Shown here piece after piece: positions 15,191 through 25,987 of a stretch of 61,484 bases of DNA. Position numbers and translations under genes: made by a program. Source of the stretch: Pseudomonadota bacterium (GTDB lineage: Bacteria > Myxococcota_A > UBA796 > SXON01); NCBI GenBank assembly GCA_030684355.1, contig JAUXTN010000221.1, positions 1 through 61,484 of the forward strand. Reading direction: 5' to 3'. The notes under the pieces were generated by a model. That model worked only from the letters and a program-made list of their open reading frames with translations, was not told the DNA's origin and made no database searches. Within the stretch, counting starts at the first letter, position 1. Each line of letters begins with the position of its first letter.

Positions 15191-16294
15191 ATGCGCCTCG
15201 AACCCCACGATCTGCTCGACACGCTGCCGCTCGACGGGGTGCGCGTGGAGCACCGGCCCGTCCGTACCCGAACGGGGCGCCCGGCCGAGGGCCTGCATGC
15301 CACCTGGATCCTGCTCGACAATCCGAGCCAGCTCAACTCCTACACCACCGCGATGGTCAAGTCGGTCATCCTCGCGTTCCGCGCGGCGTCCAACGACCGG
15401 CGCTGTGTCGCGGTCGTGTTCTCGGCGGTGGGCGACCGCGCCTTCTGCACCGGTGGAAACACCAAGGAGTACGCGGAGTACTACGCCGGGCGCCCTGAGG
15501 AGTACGCGCAGTACATGCGGCTCTTCAACGACATGGTGACCGGGATCCTCACGTGTGACAAGCCGGTCATCTGCCGTGTCAACGGCATGCGGGTGGGAGG
15601 CGGCCAGGAGATCGGCATGGCCTGCGACTACTCCATCGCCCAGGACAACGCCCGCTTCGGGCAGGCCGGGCCCCGGCACGGGAGCGCGCCCGACGGTGGA
15701 AGTACCGACTTCCTTCCGTTGTACGTCGGGATCGAGCACGCCATGTACTCCTGCACCGCCTGCGAGCTGTGGAGCGCACACAAGGCCCACCGGCTCGGCC
15801 TCCTCACCTCGACCGTGCCGGCGCTGCGGGACCCGGAGGGACGTTGGGTGCCAAACCCGTTGGTGTGGACGGACGGCTCGGTGGACGAGTACGGGCGCTC
15901 GCGTCACGGCGAGCCGAAGACGGGCGCCGACCTCGACGCGGGCAAGGCCGTGTTGAAGCGCTGCACCGTCGATCTCGCCCTGCTGGACGCCGAGGTGGAC
16001 AGCCTGATCGGCAAGCTCCTGGACACCTTCCCCGGCTGCCTCACCAAGACCATCGGGTCGATCCGCGCCCACAAGCGCGCGCACTGGGACAAGAACCGCG
16101 AATCCAACCGCGCGTGGCTCGCGCTGAACATGATGACCGAGGCGAACGCCGGATTCCGGGCCTTCAACGAGGGAGACCGCGACGACCGCGAGATCGACTT
16201 CGCCGCGCTCCGGCTCCGCCTCGCCGAGGGCGAGAAGTGGAGCGAGGAGTTGATCCGCGCCGTGGGTCCTGCGGCGATGCGGCGGGCCCCGTGA
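15191..16294 (+). CDS. oah: 6-oxocyclohex-1-ene-1-carbonyl-CoA hydrolase (ring-opening)
   Basis: Adds water to the double bond and cleaves the C-C bond, giving 3-hydroxypimelyl-CoA. 367 residues; GGAG stands eight bases before the ATG at 15191 (an in-frame ATG at 15179 overlaps the had stop). Crotonase fold: WILLDNPSQLNSYTTAMV, GDRAFCTGGNTKEYAEYYAG, the oxyanion-hole region VICRVNGMRVGGGQEIGMAC, then GQAGPRHGSAPDGGSTDF, which is characteristic of the Oah/BamA group. It is about 100 residues longer than ordinary enoyl-CoA hydratases, as expected for this family. This gene is used as a marker of anaerobic aromatic degradation. Four-base GTGA overlap with dch. Confidence 0.93.
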   Translation: MRLEPHDLLDTLPLDGVRVEHRPVRTRTGRPAEGLHATWILLDNPSQLNSYTTAMVKSVILAFRAASNDRRCVAVVFSAVGDRAFCTGGNTKEYAEYYAGRPEEYAQYMRLFNDMVTGILTCDKPVICRVNGMRVGGGQEIGMACDYSIAQDNARFGQAGPRHGSAPDGGSTDFLPLYVGIEHAMYSCTACELWSAHKAHRLGLLTSTVPALRDPEGRWVPNPLVWTDGSVDEYGRSRHGEPKTGADLDAGKAVLKRCTVDLALLDAEVDSLIGKLLDTFPGCLTKTIGSIRAHKRAHWDKNRESNRAWLALNMMTEANAGFRAFNEGDRDDREIDFAALRLRLAEGEKWSEELIRAVGPAAMRRAP

Positions 16295-16335
16295 CCCCGC
16301 GCCCCGTGACCCCGCGCCTCGTGACGCCGCTGCGG
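16291..16335 (+). repeat. 15-bp tandem repeat at the start of dch
   Basis: Units at 16291, 16306 and 16321, the first two differing at one base. Each begins GTGAC, so three alternative in-frame GTG starts are created. The encoded N-terminus is (V/M)TPR(P/L)-like and varies without touching the crotonase fold. Confidence 0.8.
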
Positions 16336-17085
16336 GCCACGACCGAGCGGGACGGGCAGCTCGTGCGCCTGCTGCTCGATCGTCCGAAAGCAAACGTGCT
16401 GGACGCCGAGCTGGTCGGGGCGCTGCGGGACGCCATCCGGTCGCTCGACCGCGACGGGCCCATCAAGCTCCTGGTCTTCGAGGGCGCGGGGAGCCACTTC
16501 TCGTTCGGGGCGAGCGTGCCGGAGCACCTTCCCGGGCAGGTGCGCGGGATGTTGGCCGCGTTCCACGCGCTGTTCCGGGAGATCGAGGCCGTGGGCGTCC
16601 CCACCGCGGCGATCGTGCGGGGCCAGTGCCTCGGCGGCGGGTTCGAGCTCGCGACGGCGTGCGGACACGTGGTGTGCGATCCCACGGCCCGGTTCGCCCT
16701 CCCGGAGATCACCCTGGGCGTGTTCCCGCCCGTCGCGGCGGCCACGCTCTCCTGGCGCGTCCCGGGCGCCGTCGTGACCCGACTCGTGCTCTCCGGCGAG
16801 GTCGTGCCGGGCCCGGAGGCCGTTCGCATCGGCCTCGCGGACGCGTGCGCCGACGACGCGGAGGTGGCGATGCAGGCGTGGTTCGACCGCGTCCTCGCCC
16901 CCCGCTCGGCCGTGGCGCTCCGCTTCGCGTGGCGGGCCGCCCGCCGGCCGATGACCCGCCTGCTGACCGACGAGCTCGCTGCGGTCGAGGCCCTCTACCT
17001 CGACGAGCTGATGGCGTGCCGGGACCCGGTGATCGGCCTCGACGCGTTCCTCGCCAAGACCCCGCCCACCTGGGAGCACCGATGA
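16291..17085 (+). CDS. dch: Cyclohexa-1,5-diene-1-carbonyl-CoA hydratase
   Basis: Hydrates the dienoyl-CoA made by benzoyl-CoA reductase to 6-hydroxycyclohex-1-enoyl-CoA. 264 residues, crotonase family: LLLDRPKANVLDAELVGAL, GSHFSFGASVPEHLPG, the oxyanion-hole stretch AAIVRGQCLGGGFELATAC, then FALPEITLGVFPPVAA. The ASVPEHLPG and ETLGVFPP variants set it apart from ordinary enoyl-CoA hydratases and match the Dch type. The start is ambiguous because a 15-bp repeat supplies three in-frame GTG codons (16291, 16306, 16321); the first overlaps the oah stop. Four-base overlap with bcrC follows. Confidence 0.88.
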   Translation: MTPRPVTPRLVTPLRATTERDGQLVRLLLDRPKANVLDAELVGALRDAIRSLDRDGPIKLLVFEGAGSHFSFGASVPEHLPGQVRGMLAAFHALFREIEAVGVPTAAIVRGQCLGGGFELATACGHVVCDPTARFALPEITLGVFPPVAAATLSWRVPGAVVTRLVLSGEVVPGPEAVRIGLADACADDAEVAMQAWFDRVLAPRSAVALRFAWRAARRPMTRLLTDELAAVEALYLDELMACRDPVIGLDAFLAKTPPTWEHR

Positions 17086-18251
17086 CCAGCCGTGCCGCCA
17101 TCGTCGACCGGGCGCTCGCCCTCTACGAAGATCTCGACTTCGGGAGCGTGCGCGCCTGGTGCGCCGAGGAGGGGAGGAAGGCCGCGGGGTACCTCCCCGT
17201 CTACGCGCCGCGCGAGATCATCCACGCGGTCGGGATGCTGCCCGTGGGGATCCACGGCGGGCGCGATCGCCTCGAGATCATCCGCGGCGACGCCTTCTTC
17301 CAATCGTACATCTGTCACCTGCCGCGGTCGGTGATCGAGCTGCTCCAGAGCGGCCGGCTCGACATGCTCAGCGCGATGCTCTTCCCGAGCACCTGCGACG
17401 TCATCCGCAACCTCTCCGGGATGTGGCAGGTGCTCCGCCCGAACCTGTACACCCGCTACTGCGACGTGCCCCAGGTGCTCGAGGCGGGCACGGGCGGGCG
17501 GTTCTGGCGGCAGGAGCTCGAGACGCTCCTGCACGGCCTGGCGGAGGTGGCGGGGGTCACCCCGGACGTGGAGGCGCTTCGACGCTCCAACGCCGTCTAC
17601 AACGAGGTGCGCCAGGTCATCCGCGCGCTCTACGCGGCGCGGCGGGACACGCCGTGGAGGCTGCCCACGGAGGAGTTGTACCTCGTGCTCCGCGCGGGGG
17701 AGGTGCTCCCGCCCGAGGCGTTCCTCCAGATGGCGCGGGACTACCTCGCGGCGACCGCCGCGGACGACGCCCGACCGCGCGACCGGGTGCGGGTGATCGT
17801 CGCCGGGGCCTTCTGCGAGCAGCCGCCGCTGGGCCTCATCAAGACCATCGAGCGCGCCGGCTGCTACATCGTGGACGACGACTTCCTGCTCGGCAACCGC
17901 CTCCTCACCGCGGACGTGCCGCTGGACGGCGACCCGCTCTCCGCGTTGGCGGACACCTTCCTCCGCCACGCCATGCCGAGCTCGATCCTCTACGAGCACG
18001 CCCCCGACGGCAAGAAGCGGCTGATGGCCCAGCGTGTCGCCGACGCCCGTGCGGACGGCATCATCTTCGCCGCGCCCTCGTTCTGCGACCCCGCGCTGCT
18101 CGATCGCCCCATGCTCCGGGCGGGCGCCGAGGCCGCGGACATCCCGTGCATCGCGTTCCAATACTCCGAGAACACCGGCCAGTTCCAGCAGTTCCGGGAA
18201 CAGGCCGGCACGTTCTCCGACTCCATCAAGCTCTGGGGAGGGCAGGCATGA
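17082..18251 (+). CDS. bcrC: Benzoyl-CoA reductase subunit C (class I, ATP-dependent)
   Basis: One of the two subunits that bind benzoyl-CoA and carry out Birch-type two-electron ring reduction. 389 residues, close to the known length. Family features: LPVYAPREIIHAVGMLPVG near residue 40, FFQSYICHLPRSVIELL, LFPSTCDVIRNLSGMWQ, AGAFCEQPPLGLIKTIE, AGCYIVDDDFLLGNR and the terminal IPCIAFQYSENTGQFQQFREQ. The scattered Cys (CHL, TCD, FCEQ, GCY, SFCD) include the ligands for the [4Fe-4S] cluster shared with subunit B. ATGA overlaps on both sides couple it to dch and bcrB. Confidence 0.95.
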   Translation: MTSRAAIVDRALALYEDLDFGSVRAWCAEEGRKAAGYLPVYAPREIIHAVGMLPVGIHGGRDRLEIIRGDAFFQSYICHLPRSVIELLQSGRLDMLSAMLFPSTCDVIRNLSGMWQVLRPNLYTRYCDVPQVLEAGTGGRFWRQELETLLHGLAEVAGVTPDVEALRRSNAVYNEVRQVIRALYAARRDTPWRLPTEELYLVLRAGEVLPPEAFLQMARDYLAATAADDARPRDRVRVIVAGAFCEQPPLGLIKTIERAGCYIVDDDFLLGNRLLTADVPLDGDPLSALADTFLRHAMPSSILYEHAPDGKKRLMAQRVADARADGIIFAAPSFCDPALLDRPMLRAGAEAADIPCIAFQYSENTGQFQQFREQAGTFSDSIKLWGGQA

Positions 18252-19564
18252 CCCCGCACGAGAACGTTCCACCGGCCCCTGACCGCGCCCCCAAGGACCG
18301 GTCGATGCAGCTCCAGAAGGACATGATCGCCGAGCACTTCCGGCGGCTGGAGCAGGCGCCCGAGACCCACGAGCCCGTGGTCTACACCTTCGTCCCCGGC
18401 AACCTCACCGAGCTGGTCCGCTCCTTCGGCGCGCTCCCGCTCCTGCCGGAGATCAACGCGCTCCAATCGGGCATGCGCGGCATGAGCCGCAAGTACATCG
18501 CCGAGGCGGAGAAGGCGGGTCACTCCGAGGACGTGTGCACCTACGTCAAGTGTGACATCGGCATGATCAAGTCGGGCAACATCGGCCCCACCGGGACCCG
18601 GCTCCCGAAGCCCGATCTGCTCCTCTTGAGCTACACCGGCTGCTACACGTTCATGAAGTGGTTCGAGCTCCTCCGCGAGGAGTACGACTGCCCGGCGGTG
18701 TTCCTGCACGTGCCCTACCAGAGCGACGGGCGGCTCGCGCCGGAGCACCGGCAGTACATCGTCGATCAGATCCGGGACAAGGTCATCCCCGCGTTGGAGC
18801 AGGTCACCGGCCGCCCCTACGACGAGGAGAAGCTGCGCGAGCTCCTGGGTCACAGCCGCGACGCCGAGGACGACCTCGTGGCGGTGTTCGAGTCCGCGAA
18901 GCGGCGGCCGAGCCCCATCGACGCCTACTTCGGCGCCGTCTACTACGTCGGCCCGATCTTCTCGGCGTTCCGCGGCACGCCGGAGGGGGTGGCGTACTAC
19001 CGCGCCCTGCGCGCGGAGGTGGAGGCCCGCATCGCGGCCGGGGCCGGGCCGATCACGCCGTCGGGGCAGCTCGATGACCAGAAATACCGGCTCGTGGTCG
19101 AGGGCCCTCCCAACTGGACCAGCTTCCACGAGTTCTGGCAGATGTTCTCGGACGAGGGCGCGGTGTGTGTCGCGTCCACCTACACCAAGGTGGGCGGCAC
19201 CTACGACTTCGGCTTCCGCCACGATCCGTCGGATCCCTTGGGCACCCTCGCCGACTACTGCGGCGGTTGCTACACGAACCTGAGCCTCCCGCAGCGCATC
19301 GACATGCTCGCCGACTACGTGCGGGAGTACGCGGCGGACGGATTCCTCATCAACAGCGTGAAGTCCTGCAACAGCTTCTCGGCCGGGCAGCTGCTCATCC
19401 TCCGCGAAGTGGAGAAGCGCACCGGCATCCCCGGCGCGTTCGTCGAGTCCGACCTCGTCGATCCCCGCTACTTCTCGGCGGCCAACATCAAGAACCGCCT
19501 GGAGAGCTACATCCAGATGCTCGCGGCGCGCCGAATTGGATCCAGCGCGGGAGGTGCGGCGTGA
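18248..19564 (+). CDS. bcrB: Benzoyl-CoA reductase subunit B (class I, ATP-dependent)
   Basis: Partner of BcrC in the substrate-reducing half. 438 residues, the usual length. Features: YTFVPGNLTELVRSFGALPL, CTYVKCDIGMIKSGNIGPTG, LLSYTGCYTFMKWFELL, GPPNWTSFHEFWQMF, DYCGGCYTNLSLPQRID and FLINSVKSCNSFSAGQLL, with Cys residues at the positions expected for FeS ligation. It belongs to the HgdB/2-hydroxyacyl-CoA dehydratase D superfamily; the operon and two separate ASKHA subunits identify it as the reductase. ATG overlaps the bcrC stop, and its own stop overlaps the GTG of bcrA. Confidence 0.95.
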   Translation: MTPHENVPPAPDRAPKDRSMQLQKDMIAEHFRRLEQAPETHEPVVYTFVPGNLTELVRSFGALPLLPEINALQSGMRGMSRKYIAEAEKAGHSEDVCTYVKCDIGMIKSGNIGPTGTRLPKPDLLLLSYTGCYTFMKWFELLREEYDCPAVFLHVPYQSDGRLAPEHRQYIVDQIRDKVIPALEQVTGRPYDEEKLRELLGHSRDAEDDLVAVFESAKRRPSPIDAYFGAVYYVGPIFSAFRGTPEGVAYYRALRAEVEARIAAGAGPITPSGQLDDQKYRLVVEGPPNWTSFHEFWQMFSDEGAVCVASTYTKVGGTYDFGFRHDPSDPLGTLADYCGGCYTNLSLPQRIDMLADYVREYAADGFLINSVKSCNSFSAGQLLILREVEKRTGIPGAFVESDLVDPRYFSAANIKNRLESYIQMLAARRIGSSAGGAA

Positions 19565-20868
19565 ACGGGTTCGTCGGCATCGATCTCGGCAGCACGACGA
19601 CCAAGGCGGTGGTGCTCGCGGAGGACGGCTCCATCCTGGGGAAGGGGATCACCAACTCCCGATCCAACTACGACCTCGCGGCGGAGGTGGCCCGCACCGA
19701 GGCGTTCGTGACGGCCCGCTTCGGCTTGTTGCGGCGCGAGGTGGAGCGCGTGGCGGGCGCCCCGGTGCTCGACCGGCTCATGCGGGCGTTCCGGGTGCAG
19801 CAGAACCTCGTCCAGATGCGGCGGCTGCAGGCGCTCGTCGACGAGGAGGTGGATCGGGGCGTGATGCCCGGGCTCCAATCCCCCACGCGCGCCACGCTCG
19901 AGGCGATCTTCCAGCGCGTGGAGGCGGAGGAGGAGGCGTGGTTCGCCGAGGAGGACCCGCCCCGGCGCTCCGACTTCTTCCGCGACGTGGTGGGCTCGGC
20001 CTACACCCGCGCGGCCGAGGCGCTGGTGCCCGACACCGGGCTCTCGTTCGACCTGTTCCTCGGCCTCTGGGACAAGTGCATCATCCGCGTCGAGAACGAG
20101 CCGATCGGGCTCGGGTTCGCCGACCACATCCACACGGCCATCGCGCGCCTCGGCTCCCCACCGGCGGTCATCGAGGGCGTGCAACGGGCGCTCGCGGTCG
20201 AGCTCGTGGCCGCCACGACCGTCGGCACCGGCTACGGTCGCGCGCGCCTGCCCTTCCCCAAGGAGCAGATCCGGTCGGAGATTCTGTGTCACGGGCTCGG
20301 CGCCCACGCGATGTTCCCCAACACGCGCACGGTGCTCGACATCGGCGGACAGGACACCAAGGCCATCCAGGTGGACGCCGCCGGCATCGTCACCAGCTTC
20401 CAGATGAACGACCGGTGCGCCGCCGGCTGTGGGCGGTACCTCGGCTACATCGCCGACGAGATGAACATCGGGCTTCACGAGCTCGGTCCCATCGCGATGA
20501 AGTCGACCCGGAGCGTCAAGATCAACAGCACCTGCACGGTGTTCGCGGGGGCGGAGCTGCGCGAGCGCCTCTCCCTCGGCGAGCGCCGGGAGGACATCCT
20601 CGCGGGGCTGCACCGCGCCGTGATCCTCCGCGCGATGAGCCTGCTCGCCCGCTCGGGCGGCATCGAGGACGAGTTCACCTTCACCGGCGGCGTGGCCAAC
20701 AACCCCGCCGCGGTGGCGGCGCTCACGCGGCTCGTCGAGGAGAACTACGGTCACCGAACGCTGAACATCTCGCCGTCGAGCATCTACACCGGGGCGCTGG
20801 GCGCCGCGATGTTCGCCGCCGGCATCACTCACGCCGGGAGCGGCCGGGCAGAGGGAGCGACATCATGA
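19561..20868 (+). CDS. bcrA: Benzoyl-CoA reductase subunit A (ATPase, electron activation)
   Basis: ASKHA-fold ATPase that, with BcrD, couples ATP hydrolysis to low-potential electron transfer into BcrBC. 435 residues from a GTG start. Phosphate loop GIDLGSTTTKAVVL is at residues 5-18; the second nucleotide motif is DIGGQDTKAIQVD, followed by NDRCAAGCGRYLGYIADEM and INSTCTVFAGAEL, the Cys ligands of the [4Fe-4S] cluster at the A/D interface. The adenosine motif is FTGGVANNPA. An insertion of about 150 residues between the first two motifs, absent from BcrD, is typical of BcrA/BadF. Coupled to neighbours by four-base overlaps. Confidence 0.95.
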   Translation: MNGFVGIDLGSTTTKAVVLAEDGSILGKGITNSRSNYDLAAEVARTEAFVTARFGLLRREVERVAGAPVLDRLMRAFRVQQNLVQMRRLQALVDEEVDRGVMPGLQSPTRATLEAIFQRVEAEEEAWFAEEDPPRRSDFFRDVVGSAYTRAAEALVPDTGLSFDLFLGLWDKCIIRVENEPIGLGFADHIHTAIARLGSPPAVIEGVQRALAVELVAATTVGTGYGRARLPFPKEQIRSEILCHGLGAHAMFPNTRTVLDIGGQDTKAIQVDAAGIVTSFQMNDRCAAGCGRYLGYIADEMNIGLHELGPIAMKSTRSVKINSTCTVFAGAELRERLSLGERREDILAGLHRAVILRAMSLLARSGGIEDEFTFTGGVANNPAAVAALTRLVEENYGHRTLNISPSSIYTGALGAAMFAAGITHAGSGRAEGATS

Positions 20869-21764
20869 CGATCACCGCGGGGCTCGACGTGGGGAGCGGC
20901 GCCATCAAGGCGGTGGTGATGGAGGTGGACGGCCCGACGGGGAGCGGGGCGCGCCTCCTCGGGCACGCGGTGGGGCGCATCCGGCGCCGCGACATCCTCG
21001 CGGTGGTGGACGAGGTGTTCAACCGGGCCGTCGCCGAGGCGGGGGTGTCGAGCATCGCGTACGTCGCCACCACGGGCGAGGGCGAGGACATCCCCTTTGC
21101 CACCGGGCACTTCTACGGCATGACCACGCACGCGCGCGGGGCGCAATTCCTCGAGCCGCGGGCGCGGGCCGTGCTGGACGCCGGCGCGCTCCACGCCCGC
21201 GCGGTGGCGATGGACCCCGCGGGGAGGGTCGTCAACTACAAGATGACCAGCCAGTGCGCGTCGGGATCGGGGCAGTTCATCGAGAACATCGCCCGCTACC
21301 TCGGGGTGTCGCTCGCGGAGGTGGGCCAGATCTCGCGCCAGGGGGTCAACCCCGAGAAGGTCAGCTCCATCTGCGCGGTGCTCGCCGAGACGGATGTCAT
21401 CAACATGGTTTCTCGTGGCATCTCGACGCCCGACATCCTGCGCGGCATCCACGAGAGCATGGCGGGCCGGTTCGCGCGGCTCATCCGTTCGGTCAACGCC
21501 GTGGGCGTCGTGTTCGTGAGCGGCGGCCTCGCCGGGGACGAAGGGCTCCTCGCCGCGCTCGACGAGGCCCTCGCGCCCAGCGCGGCGCCGAAGCGGCCGA
21601 GCCTCCGCGGTGGCGTGGAGGAGCCGATCACGCTCGTCACCCACCCGCTCTCCATCCACGCGGGTGCCATCGGCGCGGCGTTGTGGGGCGCGTACCGCCA
21701 CGACAAGCTCGACCTCGGCGACTTCGCATGGACCTCCGCGGCGCCGACCTCCGCGGCGCCGACC

Positions 21765-21782
<18 letters not shown>
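20865..21782 (+). CDS. bcrD: Benzoyl-CoA reductase subunit D (ATPase, electron activation)
   Basis: Second ASKHA subunit. 305 residues, about 20-30 longer than known BcrD/BadG. Motifs: GLDVGSGAIKAVVME, AYVATTGEGED, SQCASGSGQFIENIARYL, SSICAVLAETDVINMV (the two Cys that complete the interface cluster) and FVSGGLAGDEGLL. The C-terminal extension ends in TSAAPTSAAPTSATPA, encoded by three 15-bp repeats, and its last 18 bases overlap the convergent MYXO-CTERM gene. The extension is therefore probably a late addition and not part of the fold. ATG overlaps the bcrA stop. Confidence 0.94.
21731..21775. repeat. 15-bp tandem repeat, three copies, in a convergent gene overlap
   Basis: Units at 21731, 21746 (identical) and 21761 (two changes). 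On the plus strand they encode the TSAAP repeats of the bcrD tail; the last unit also forms the Arg-rich end and stop of the minus-strand MYXO-CTERM protein. Confidence 0.9.
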
Positions 21783-24236
<2,454 letters not shown>

Positions 24237-24244
24237 CGCCCCCC

Positions 24245-25795
24245 TCACGCGCGCACCCGGCGCCGCAGCGGGAGGAGCAGCAACGTGAAGGGGAGGAGCC
24301 CGGCCGCGCCGCCGCCACACCCGCCGGCATCGTCGTCGTCGTCGTCATCCTCCAAGGGCGGCGGGCAGGTGTCCGCGCCGTCGCAGTCCTGGTCGACGCC
24401 GTCGCACGCATCGTCGGTCGCGCCCGGGGAGATCGTGGCGTCGAGGTCGTCGCAGTCGTCGCCGCCCGCGGCCTCGGCGTCCTGCCCGTCGCCGTCCACG
24501 TCGGTGAGGTCGGTCCCGTCGCAGTCCTGGTCGACGCCGTCGTACCAGACCTCCTCGGCGAGGTCGTAGATCGTCGCGTCGGCGTCGTCGCAGTCGTCCC
24601 CGCCCGCGGCCAGCGCGTCCTGGCCGTCCGCGTCGACATCGGTGAGGTCGGTCCCGTTGCAGTCCTGGTCGGTCCCGTCGTAGGGGGTCTCCGGAGCGCC
24701 GTCGTAGGCGGTCGCGTCGGCGTCGTCGCAGTCCGTGCCCCCCCCGCCGACCCCGTCCCGGCCGTCCCCGTCGGCGTCGGTGAGGTCGACGCCGTCGCAG
24801 TCCTGGTCGATGCCGTCGTACGGCACCTCGGTGGCGTCGGGGTGGATCGTGGCCTCGGTGTCATCGCAGTCGTCGCCGCCGAGCGCGGTGGGGTGGTGCC
24901 CGTCGCCGTCGCGGTCCTCCTCGCCGTCACAGTTCTGGTCGATCCCGTCCAGCGGGATCTCGACCTCGCACGGGTTCGCGCCGGCGTCGGTGTCGTCGCA
25001 ATCGAGCGATCCCCACCCGTCGCCGTCCGCGTCCGTGCCGCCGGCGACCTCCCACGTCTCCTCGTCCACCACGCCCCAGAACACGTCGGAGACGTACGCC
25101 CACGGCTCCGCTTCGCCCGCGTCGCACGTCTCGTCGTACCGGCCCTTGTAGTACTGGGAGACCTCCACCTCCGGCTCGCCGCGCACCGCGACGATGGCGG
25201 TCCAGTCGGTGAACCCGTCCAGCCAGGTCACGGCCCAGTCGCAGCCGGTGGAGCTCCAGTTCCACGCGTGGCCGGTGCTCCCGAGGGCGTCGGCGTAGGT
25301 GTCCGACACGGTGAAGGCCCCGTCGACCGGCCAGGCGGCGTCCAGCGTGCCGGTCCAGCTCACCCGGTAGGTGTCGCTGGTGCCGTAGGAATACGACGAC
25401 TCCATGTAGGACTCGTCCACCCACTCGATCTCCGCCGCGGTCCAGCCGAGCCCGGCCGACGCGGGCGGCTCCACACGGAGGGTGCGGGTCCGGGCGCTGT
25501 CCGAGAGGTAGCTGGTCGACCCCTCGATCGTCTCGTCCCGCCACTCGAGCGTCGCGCCGGCGGCCGTCACGCAGCTCGCCTCCTCGCAAGCGGTGGCGAG
25601 CGCGGAGGGCGAGGTGCACGTGGCGACGCAGCTCGCGTCGTACCACGCGTACACCTCGGCGTACGCGGCCGCGCCCACGCCGATGACGTCGTCGTCGTCG
25701 TAGTAGGGCCGGGCGTCCGCGGGCTCCACCACGGCGACGCAGTTGAACTCCATGTCCGCGGCGCGGACGAGGGAGAGGGCGGAGAGCAGCAGCAT
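24245..25795 (-). CDS. Secreted protein with five MopE metal-binding motifs
   Basis: 516 residues from the ATG complementing 25793-25795; a short signal MLLLSALSLVRAADM follows. Residues 20-290 form a Trp/Tyr/Asp-rich domain with paired Cys (SCVATCTS, CEEASCV) and no recognised family. Residues 300-490 carry five spaced copies of the motif DCDDxxA...DG(I/V/T)DQ(D/N)C(D/N)G, the putative metal-binding (MopE-like) signature. A run of seven Asp precedes GGCGGGAAGLLPFTLLLLPLRRR, a C-terminal anchor of the same kind as in the next gene. Upstream lies the 12-bp palindrome at 25823. Cell-surface location and metal binding are inferred from the motifs. Confidence 0.82.
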   Translation of the reverse strand: MLLLSALSLVRAADMEFNCVAVVEPADARPYYDDDDVIGVGAAAYAEVYAWYDASCVATCTSPSALATACEEASCVTAAGATLEWRDETIEGSTSYLSDSARTRTLRVEPPASAGLGWTAAEIEWVDESYMESSYSYGTSDTYRVSWTGTLDAAWPVDGAFTVSDTYADALGSTGHAWNWSSTGCDWAVTWLDGFTDWTAIVAVRGEPEVEVSQYYKGRYDETCDAGEAEPWAYVSDVFWGVVDEETWEVAGGTDADGDGWGSLDCDDTDAGANPCEVEIPLDGIDQNCDGEEDRDGDGHHPTALGGDDCDDTEATIHPDATEVPYDGIDQDCDGVDLTDADGDGRDGVGGGGTDCDDADATAYDGAPETPYDGTDQDCNGTDLTDVDADGQDALAAGGDDCDDADATIYDLAEEVWYDGVDQDCDGTDLTDVDGDGQDAEAAGGDDCDDLDATISPGATDDACDGVDQDCDGADTCPPPLEDDDDDDDAGGCGGGAAGLLPFTLLLLPLRRRVRA

Positions 25796-25822
25796 CCGCG
25801 GATCATCGCAGAGGATAGGCCG

Positions 25823-25834
25823 TTTGACGTCAAA
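25823..25834. promoter_or_regulatory. Perfect 12-bp palindrome upstream of the MopE-repeat operon
   Basis: TTTGACGTCAAA, 28 bases in front of the ATG at 25795 and inside the only AT-rich patch of the gap to nhaA. AAATATTT (25832-25839) abuts it. On the minus strand TTGACG could serve as a -35, so a repressor bound here would block the operon. The regulator is unknown. Confidence 0.45.
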
Positions 25835-25987
25835 TATTTTCGGGCCAAGCGCCAGGAAGTCGCCGCAGGCGCGACTCCTCATCGGTGGACCGCCACTTTC
25901 ACGGACGAACGGTTATGGCCGGGACGGGTGCGGCGAATCACGCCGCAGGTTCGGAGCTGGTCGGGCCGCCAGCCACGCGAGCCCGAC

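Noticed and set aside
17082..20868. Reading bcrC/bcrB/bcrA as 2-hydroxyacyl-CoA dehydratase genes
   Set aside because: Two different ASKHA subunits plus dch, had and oah in the same operon fit only the benzoyl-CoA reductase.
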